Below are positions 13,144-15,005 of a stretch of 15,005 nt of DNA, in pieces. Below the pieces are notes generated by a model. It was not told where the DNA came from. It saw only the letters and a list, made by a program, of their open reading frames with translations, and did no database searches. Position numbers and translations under genes: made by a program. Numbering within the stretch: position 1 is the stretch's first letter; each line of letters opens with the position of its first letter. The stretch comes from DATKWV01 sp035529405 (GTDB taxonomy: Bacteria > Planctomycetota > Phycisphaerae > Sedimentisphaerales > Anaerobacaceae): NCBI GenBank assembly GCA_035529405.1, contig DATKWV010000174.1, positions 1 to 15,005 of the forward strand. Direction: 5' to 3'.

Positions 13144-13641
13144 ATGAGAGGATATGTATTAATAAGTGTGTTAATGGCGGTGCTTTTGCCGGCAACATTG
13201 TTTGCACAAGAGTCAGAACAGCCGAGGCAGCAGCCGGTCAAGAAGGTAAACCAGCAGAAGCGTCTTGGTCGTCAGCGGATGGAGTCCGGCAAGCGTGAAT
13301 CCGAAATGAAATTGGGCCGGAAAATGAAATCTCTCGGTCGCGAGCATCGGCGCCTTGGTCTTGAGAACAAACGAAGGTTTTATGAACACCCAGGAAAATA
13401 CCTCGGTGACCACCGATGCCCGGCCATGATGAGGCTGGTTGTCATTGGTATTTTTGTTGTGCATGTGCTTTTAGCCGTCTGGGTCTATCAGGACATACGT
13501 CAACGGCGGCGTGGTTCCGGTATATGGATAGTGGTTGTGCTGCTGGCCGGTCTTTTAGGGGTATTGCCGTACGCTGTCGTTCGACTCGGCGATGTCTGCA
13601 GGGTGAAATCGGAAGCCCAACAGCCGCCGAACAAGGATTGA
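13144..13641 (+). CDS. Secreted/membrane protein of unknown function with period-7 LG repeat
   Basis: I do not recognise the family. The 165-residue protein has a cleavable-looking signal peptide (1-21, ending LFAQ). A very basic segment (about 30-80) follows, in which Leu-Gly recurs at 57, 64 and 71, with another at 41. This suggests a charged helix with heptad spacing. Two hydrophobic segments (97-115 and 126-146) end in a VLPYAVVRLGD motif, with YQDIRQRRRGSG between them. The paired helices with a Y-D-RxRG linker resemble the short two-helix anchors (PLDc_N-like) found in many bacterial membrane proteins; that likeness is an impression only. The long basic part after the signal would be periplasmic if the signal is cleaved. 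GGGAG lies 7 nt before the ATG, so translation is well supported. It is preceded by 279 bp without a gene. Confidence 0.75.
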   Translation: MRGYVLISVLMAVLLPATLFAQESEQPRQQPVKKVNQQKRLGRQRMESGKRESEMKLGRKMKSLGREHRRLGLENKRRFYEHPGKYLGDHRCPAMMRLVVIGIFVVHVLLAVWVYQDIRQRRRGSGIWIVVVLLAGLLGVLPYAVVRLGDVCRVKSEAQQPPNKD

Positions 13642-13680
13642 CTCGCTTCGAACCCGAAGGATCCCGACAATAGCAACTAT

Positions 13681-13752
13681 TAGTTGGCCTTTATGCGCGA
13701 GATTGTCGAAGAAGGGAAGGTGCTCTATGAAGCACTTGGGCTGGGAATATAA
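13681..13752 (+). pseudogene. Possible remnant of a nucleotidyltransferase C-terminus
   Basis: One frame after a stop at 13681-13683 reads LAFMREIVEEGKVLYEALGLGI and then stops. An (E/R)EGxVLYE ending is common at the C-terminus of small MNT-type nucleotidyltransferases. No upstream catalytic GSxxxG or DxD motif is present in any frame before it, because the preceding gene ends at 13641. If genuine it is a relic of about 20 codons. The match is short and could be chance. Confidence 0.25.
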
Positions 13753-13772
13753 ATTTGTTGAGGATAAGCTGA

Positions 13773-14999
13773 ATGGCTGGGAAAAAAAGTAATCCCGAAA
13801 AAGTTGTATTGGCATACAGCGGGGGTCTGGATACAAGCGTGATTCTGCCGTGGCTGAAGGAGACTTACGGCTACGAGGTAATCGCGTTTGCGGCCGAGCT
13901 GGGACAGGGCAGCGAACTGAAAGGTATCAAACAAAAGGCCCTGCGAAGCGGAGCGGTCAAGTGTATAGTCAAAGACCTGCGAAAAGAGTTTGTCGAAGAT
14001 TATATCTGGCCGATGCTCAAGGCAGGCGCCGTGTATGAAAACGGCTACCTGTTGGGCACAAGCATCGCAAGGCCCTTAATCGCCAGGCACCAGGTCCAAA
14101 TCGCCCACGATGAGGGTGCAACGGCTGTTGCGCACGGCGCAACGGGAAAAGGCAACGACCAGGTACGCTTCGAGCTGACGTATATGGCTCTTGATGCGTC
14201 GCTGAAGATAGTTTCGCCGTGGAAAGACCCGAGGTTCGAGTTGAGGAGCCGGCAGGCGGCGGTCGATTATGCCAAAAGACACCGTATCCCCATTGACCAG
14301 ACAAAGAAAAAACTTTACAGCAGGGACCGCAACCTCTGGCATATCAGCCACGAGGGCGGCGACCTCGAAGACCCCGCCAATGAGCCCAAAGACAACCTTT
14401 TTGTAATATCCCGGCCGATTTCAAAAACACCCGACAAACCAGCTTATGTTACTATCGACTTCGAGCATGGTGTGCCGATAAAGCTAAACGGAAAGAACAT
14501 CGGCGGTGTAGAGCTGATTGAGCAGCTCAACCGCATCGGCGGCAAACACGGTGTGGGCCAGGCTGACCTCGTGGAGAACCGCCTGGTGGGGATAAAATCG
14601 CGAGGTGTCTATGAAACACCGGGCGGCACAATCCTGGTTACGGCTCACAACGCCTTAGAGACGCTTACCGTTGACAGGGACACGATGCATTACAAGCAGC
14701 AGGCAGCATTAAGATATGCGGAACTTATCTATTACGGTCAGTGGTTCAGCCCGCTGCGCGAGGCGCTTGATGCGTTCGTGGAAATTACGCAGCGGAACGT
14801 CACCGGTACGGTGCGGCTAAAGCTTTTCAAAGGCCGGTGCACGCCGGCTGGTATAAGCAGCCCCAAAAGCCTGTACAGTACCGACCTTGCCAGCTTCGAG
14901 ATGGGCGGTGAGTATGACCAGACAGACGCAACAGGCTTTATTCGTCTTTTCGGCCTGCCTATGAAGGTGGCCGGCGCAATTGATAAACGAAGGAAATGA
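13773..14999 (+). CDS. argG: Argininosuccinate synthase
   Basis: ArgG condenses citrulline and aspartate using ATP to give argininosuccinate, the penultimate step of arginine synthesis. The 408-residue protein is full length. It has the ATP-pyrophosphatase P-loop VLAYSGGLDTS (12-22), an AELGQG segment (41-46), GTSIARPL, AHGATGKGNDQVRFE (about 120-134) with the citrulline/aspartate-binding residues, and RDRNLWHISHEGGDLEDP. The C-terminal helix includes YDQTDATGFIRLFGLP. The ATG is preceded by GAGG 8 nt upstream. The gene ends 6 bp before the window edge, so its downstream neighbour (often argH) is not visible. Upstream is the short stretch with the possible nucleotidyltransferase relic; no promoter is evident. 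I see nothing irregular in the sequence. Confidence 0.97.
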   Translation: MAGKKSNPEKVVLAYSGGLDTSVILPWLKETYGYEVIAFAAELGQGSELKGIKQKALRSGAVKCIVKDLRKEFVEDYIWPMLKAGAVYENGYLLGTSIARPLIARHQVQIAHDEGATAVAHGATGKGNDQVRFELTYMALDASLKIVSPWKDPRFELRSRQAAVDYAKRHRIPIDQTKKKLYSRDRNLWHISHEGGDLEDPANEPKDNLFVISRPISKTPDKPAYVTIDFEHGVPIKLNGKNIGGVELIEQLNRIGGKHGVGQADLVENRLVGIKSRGVYETPGGTILVTAHNALETLTVDRDTMHYKQQAALRYAELIYYGQWFSPLREALDAFVEITQRNVTGTVRLKLFKGRCTPAGISSPKSLYSTDLASFEMGGEYDQTDATGFIRLFGLPMKVAGAIDKRRK

Positions 15000-15005
15000 T
15001 ACGGC

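Noticed and set aside
13640..13672. GGTTCGAA on the minus strand, resembling a tRNA T-loop or attachment-site remnant
   Set aside because: The flanking bases do not form a T stem, no acceptor stem is present, and no integrase or direct repeat is seen.
1..15005. Search for CRISPR arrays, insertion sequences, rRNA genes and phage genes
   Set aside because: I saw no regularly spaced repeats, transposase motifs, rRNA sequence or phage structural genes on either strand.

Overview
The window reads as a chromosomal segment of a free-living bacterium, most likely a planctomycete of the Phycisphaerae/Sedimentisphaerales kind. That placement is inferred from gene content only: archaeal-type AroA'/AroB' enzymes, a fused AroD-AroE protein, a divergent RNase HII-like protein and a GT39-type membrane protein. 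No marker gene here settles the taxonomy.

Layout. (1) 1-1543, plus strand: the end of a polysaccharide cluster, with a partial family-2 glycosyltransferase and a WbaP/WcaJ-type polyprenyl-phosphate sugar-1-phosphate transferase. (2) 1546-3075, minus: a GT39-type membrane glycosyltransferase, convergent with the previous gene. (3) 3297-4256, plus: an RNase HII-like protein behind a near-consensus extended -10 promoter. (4) 4257-5246: about 1 kb without a protein gene. It holds a strong candidate for an unannotated small RNA on the minus strand, with a TTGACA/17 bp/TACAAT promoter, two stem-loops and a U7 intrinsic terminator, about 126 nt long. (5) 5247-7292, minus: macro-domain protein, tRNA-Cys(GCA), nucleoside diphosphate kinase and an OmpA/MotB-domain lipoprotein. 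(6) 7543-11036, minus: a likely operon read in the order aroA' (ADH synthase), aroB' (3-dehydroquinate synthase II), an HGSNAT/DUF5009-like acyltransferase and an MgtC-family protein. (7) 11272-12864, plus: bifunctional AroDE, divergent from aroA'. (8) 13144-13641, plus: an unknown secreted/membrane protein with a period-7 LG repeat. It is followed by what may be the tail of a decayed nucleotidyltransferase. (9) 13773-14999, plus: argG, complete.

How the genes fit together. aroA' and aroB' encode the two steps of the DAHP-independent route to 3-dehydroquinate known from archaea. AroDE on the other strand carries 3-dehydroquinate on to shikimate. Four consecutive shikimate-pathway activities are therefore grouped around one divergent intergenic region (11037-11271). 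That region contains a perfect 14-bp palindrome and a GC-rich hairpin with a T7 tract facing aroA', which are candidates for an operator and an attenuator or insulator.

The least expected observation is the small RNA at about 4945-5070. All promoter and RNA-structure calls were made by eye, without folding energies or database searches.
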